Assembly (NCBI RefSeq): GCF_003751505.1
Contig: NZ_RJVB01000008.1
Span: 62,001-126,000 of the forward strand
Direction of reading: 5' to 3'
Origin: Erwinia sp. JUb26
GTDB lineage: Bacteria > Pseudomonadota > Gammaproteobacteria > Enterobacterales > Enterobacteriaceae
Length of the DNA stretch: 64,000 nucleotides
A program made the translations under genes and the position numbers. The notes beneath the pieces were generated by a model, which was not told the DNA's origin, ran no database searches, and saw only the letters and a list, made by a program, of their open reading frames with translations. Positions 61,303 through 64,000 of the stretch are shown piece by piece. Every line of letters starts with the position of its first letter. Position 1 is the stretch's first letter.

Positions 61303-61508
61303 GTGGGCCCGTCCCGGCGGCCAGCGGGCAATCCGCAGCGCTGAGGTGCAGGCAGCGGGACCGGAGGCGACAGCATGGATGCGGGCGCCAGGCCAGGCGC
61401 GGGCAGGACGCCCGCTCCTGGCCGGTCCGAAAGGCCGGATGCCGTAACCGAAGGCACCGTGCGAAGCTCGGCGCGAGGACCGACCGCAGGCCGCCGGGAC
61501 GGGCCCAC
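61303..61508 (-). repeat. Structured element D (family with covarying arms)
   Basis: A 206-bp element facing C. The arms 61303-61322 and 61489-61508 are perfectly complementary over 20 bp (GTGGGCCCGTCCC-type). In the sense of the family the third stem reads GGCCAGG-a-GCGGGC with GCCCGC-g-CCTGGCC around GTCCT (plus-strand inner stem 61399-61404 with 61410-61415). It keeps the A-G mismatch and is paired differently from C. CAATCCGCAGCGCTGAGG on the plus strand is the constant segment. It shares subtype with A. Confidence 0.88.
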
Positions 61509-61522
61509 GCTCCCCAAACCTA

Positions 61523-61587
61523 CAGCCACTTCTTAAATTTGCAGCCACTGCCTGAACTTACAGCCATTATCCATAGCTAAAGCCACC
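61523..61587. repeat. Short 19-bp periodic motif CAGCCAY
   Basis: (C)AGCCA(C/T) recurs at 61523, 61542, 61561 and 61580, exactly 19 bp apart, with unrelated AT-rich spacer sequence. The inverted form GGCTGTA occurs at 61612-61618. It lies between element D and the valS terminator. Confidence 0.6.
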
Positions 61588-61623
61588 TTCAGCCCGAGAA
61601 CGATCATCCTGGCTGTAAAACGC

Positions 61624-61655
61624 AAAAAAAAACCGCCATCAACAGACGGCGGTTT
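61624..61655 (-). terminator. Intrinsic terminator of valS
   Basis: Read on the minus strand, AAACCGCCGTCTG pairs with its complement through GGCGGTTT (stem 61630-61637 with 61648-61655) and runs into a T tract of about nine bases. Confidence 0.88.
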
Positions 61656-61680
61656 CAATCATCAGACTTGCGGAGAAAAC

Positions 61681-64000
61681 TTACAGCGCGGCAATCACGC
61701 CCTGCTGCTCGATCAGCTTGATCTTAGCCTGCTCGAAGTCCGCCAGGCGCTCACGCTCCTTGGCGACAACCGCTTCCGGCGCACGGGCAACGAAACCTTC
61801 GTTCCCCAGCTTGGCGGTAATCTTCTCCATCTCCACGTCAATCTTGCCCACTTCCTTCGCCAGACGTTCCAGCTCGGCGGTTTTATCCACCAGCTCGGCC
61901 ATCGGGATCAGCAGCTCTGCACCCTCAACCAGCTTGGTTACCGACACCGGGCCTTTATCTCCGGCAGGCAGCAGCTCCAGCTTATCCAGACGCGCCAGCG
62001 TCTTCAGGAAGTTGTGGTTTTCAGTCACGCGGCGGGCCGCCTCATCGCTGGCTCCGCGCAGCAGCACATCCAGCGGCTTGGCCGGGGAGATGTTCATCTC
62101 GTTGCGAATATTACGCACCGCGACAATCGCCTGCTTCAGCCACTCGGTATCCGCCATTGCCACGGCATCCACGTGTGCCGCGTCGAACGCCGGCATCGGC
62201 TGCAGCATGATAGTGTCGTCGCTGATGTTCTTCAGCACCTTCACGCGCTGCCAGATGGTTTCGGTGATAAATGGAATAATCGGATGCGCCAGGCGCAGCA
62301 GCGATTCCAGCACCGTGACCAGCGTATTACGCGTGCCGCGCAGCTGGGCTTCGGTACCGCCGTTCATCACCGGCTTGGCCAGCTCCAGATACCAGTCGCA
62401 GAACTGGTTCCAGGTGAACTCATACAGAATACCGGCAGCGATATCAAAGCGATAGCTGTCCAGCGCGTCGCGGTAAGCCTTCACCGTCTGGTTGAATTCA
62501 GCCAGGATCCAGCGATCTGCCAGCGACAGTTCCAGCTCGCCACCGTTAAAGCCGCAGTCGTGCTCTTCGGTGTTCATCAGTACAAAGCGGCTGGCGTTCC
62601 ACAGCTTGTTACAGAAGTTGCGGTAGCCTTCCAGGCGCTTCATATCCCAGTTGATGTCGCGACCGGTCGAGGCCAGTGCCGCCAGGGTAAAGCGCAGGGC
62701 GTCGGTGCCGTGCGGTTCAATGCCGTTCGGGAACTGTTTCTCGGTGCGCTTGCGGATTTTTTCCGCCAGCTGCGGCTGCATCATGTTGCCGGTGCGTTTT
62801 TCCAGCAGATCTTCCAGCGAAATACCGTCAACCATATCCAGCGGATCGATAACGTTACCCTTCGACTTGGACATCTTCTGCCCTTCGTCGTCGCGGATCA
62901 GGCCGGTCATATACACGGTCTTGAACGGAACCTGCGGTTTGCCGTCTTCGTCTTTGATGAAGTGCATGGTCAGCATGATCATGCGCGCAATCCAGAAGAA
63001 GATAATGTCGAAGCCGCTGACCAGCACGCTGGTCGGGTGGAAGGTGCGCAGCGCTTCGGTATTCTCCGGCCAGCCGAGGGTGGAGAAGGTCCACAGGCCG
63101 GATGAGAACCAGGTATCCAGCACGTCTTCGTCCTGGGTCAGCACCACATCGTCGGCGATGTTGTTTTCCGCACGCACTTCGGCTTCGGTACGTGCCACGT
63201 AGACATTACCTTCCGCATCGTACCAGGCCGGAATACGGTGGCCCCACCACAGCTGACGGGAGATGCACCAGTCCTGGATATCACGCATCCACGAGAAGTA
63301 CATGTTTTCATACTGCTTAGGTACGAACTGGATATCGCCGTTTTCTACCGCTTCTACCGCGACTTTCGCCAGCGGTGCAGTACGCACGTACCACTGGTCG
63401 GTCAGCATCGGTTCGATGACCACGCCGCCGCGATCGCCGTAAGGTACGGTCAGATCGTGAGGCTTGATTTCGTCCAGCAGGCCCAGTGCGTCAATCGCAG
63501 CCACAATGGCTTTACGCGCGGCAAAGCGCTCCAGCTTCTGGAACGCCAGCGGGATCTCGGTACCGTGGTCGTCGCACTCTTCGCCGTTGGTATCAAACAC
63601 CTGAGCGGATTCGCGGATATCACCGTCGAAGGTCAGAATGTTGATCATCGGCAACTTGTGGCGGCGGCCCACTTCGTAGTCGTTGAAGTCGTGCGCCGGG
63701 GTGATTTTCACGCAGCCGGTGCCTTTTTCCATATCGGCGTGTTCGTCACCAACGATTGGAATGCGGCGGTTAACCAGCGGCAGCACAAGGAACTTGCCGA
63801 TCAGATCTTTATAACGCGGATCTTCCGGGTTAACGGCCACGCCGGTATCACCGAGCACGGTTTCGGGACGGGTCGTCGCGACGACCAGATAATCTTTACC
63901 GTCGGCGGTTTTCACGCCGTCGGCCAGCGGGTAGCGCAGGTGCCACATTGATCCTTTGGATTCGCGGTTCTCCACTTCCAGATCGGAAATGGCGGTGCGC
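61681..64000 (-). CDS. valS: Valyl-tRNA synthetase, N-terminal part cut by window edge
   Basis: Class I aminoacyl-tRNA synthetase charging tRNA-Val. About 772 C-terminal residues of roughly 951 are visible. They include the end of the CP1 editing domain ([20 protein letters not shown]), the [20 protein letters not shown] segment, and KMSKS ([20 protein letters not shown]). The anticodon-binding domain and the C-terminal coiled coil ([18 protein letters not shown]) follow. The HIGH motif lies beyond the window. Its 3' end faces the repeat-rich gap behind the M48 gene. Confidence 0.98.
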   Translation of the reverse strand, partial: RTAISDLEVENRESKGSMWHLRYPLADGVKTADGKDYLVVATTRPETVLGDTGVAVNPEDPRYKDLIGKFLVLPLVNRRIPIVGDEHADMEKGTGCVKITPAHDFNDYEVGRRHKLPMINILTFDGDIRESAQVFDTNGEECDDHGTEIPLAFQKLERFAARKAIVAAIDALGLLDEIKPHDLTVPYGDRGGVVIEPMLTDQWYVRTAPLAKVAVEAVENGDIQFVPKQYENMYFSWMRDIQDWCISRQLWWGHRIPAWYDAEGNVYVARTEAEVRAENNIADDVVLTQDEDVLDTWFSSGLWTFSTLGWPENTEALRTFHPTSVLVSGFDIIFFWIARMIMLTMHFIKDEDGKPQVPFKTVYMTGLIRDDEGQKMSKSKGNVIDPLDMVDGISLEDLLEKRTGNMMQPQLAEKIRKRTEKQFPNGIEPHGTDALRFTLAALASTGRDINWDMKRLEGYRNFCNKLWNASRFVLMNTEEHDCGFNGGELELSLADRWILAEFNQTVKAYRDALDSYRFDIAAGILYEFTWNQFCDWYLELAKPVMNGGTEAQLRGTRNTLVTVLESLLRLAHPIIPFITETIWQRVKVLKNISDDTIMLQPMPAFDAAHVDAVAMADTEWLKQAIVAVRNIRNEMNISPAKPLDVLLRGASDEAARRVTENHNFLKTLARLDKLELLPAGDKGPVSVTKLVEGAELLIPMAELVDKTAELERLAKEVGKIDVEMEKITAKLGNEGFVARAPEAVVAKERERLADFEQAKIKLIEQQGVIAAL

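Noticed and set aside
60961-61680. Insertion sequence remnant in the M48/valS gap
   Set aside because: There is no transposase-like peptide in any frame, and the inverted repeats belong to structured elements C and D, whose arms differ from each other.

Overview
The window is chromosomal DNA of an enterobacterium, most likely of the Erwiniaceae (Erwinia/Pantoea group). Nearly every protein aligns by eye, at close to family length, with an Escherichia coli counterpart, and most of the gene order follows two E. coli regions. It differs by having miaE, an enterobactin-precursor operon between obgE and pmrB, a decayed yhbE, no mtr, and a SWIM/SNF2 helicase gene beside nrdD. I cannot fix the genus from sequence alone.

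Layout. 1-9.6 kb: kdsD (cut by the left edge) and yrbG, diverging from mlaFEDCB (outer-membrane lipid asymmetry), then ibaG, murA, sfsB, ispB, rplU and rpmA. 9.6-11.2 kb: a yhbE remnant and obgE. 11.2-16.1 kb: entCEBAH on the minus strand behind a Fur-box-like site. 16.3-19.5 kb: pmrB, pmrA and dacB. 19.7-40.1 kb: a housekeeping run of greA, yhbY, rlmE, ftsH, folP, glmM, secG, tRNA-Leu(GAG), tRNA-fMet, rimP, nusA, infB, rbfA, truB, rpsO, pnp, nlpI, the tiny yrbN, deaD and yhbW. 40.4-43.6 kb: a periplasmic adaptor with two ABC-2 permeases and no ATPase gene. 43.6-47.0 kb: ubiV, ubiU, ubiT (oxygen-independent ubiquinone synthesis), yhbS and yhbQ. At about 47.1 kb the order jumps to genes that lie near 96 min in E. 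coli: nrdG, nrdD, the SWIM/SNF2 helicase, ridA, pyrI, pyrB with a pyrL-type leader, argI, rraB, miaE, yjgM, yjgN, an M48 peptidase and valS (cut by the right edge).

Regulation that can be read directly includes a Fur-like box before entC, paired NrdR boxes before nrdD, tandem ARG boxes before argI, a pyrBI attenuator with a leader ORF, an RNase III-type leader hairpin before pnp, a hairpin plus T tract in the greA leader, and many intrinsic terminators.

The most striking non-coding content lies in the two convergent-gene gaps, miaE/yjgM and the M48 gene/valS. Each gap holds two roughly 190-206-bp GC-rich elements facing each other. All four copies share a core, but each has its own outer arms of about 20-24 bp. 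Those arms are complementary within a copy and unrelated between copies. Internal helices also change sequence while keeping pairing, with conserved loops and a conserved A-G mismatch. This is strong evidence for a structured RNA or DNA element, and I cannot tell whether it has been catalogued. Tandem repeats of 55 bp and 63 bp adjoin one of these pairs.
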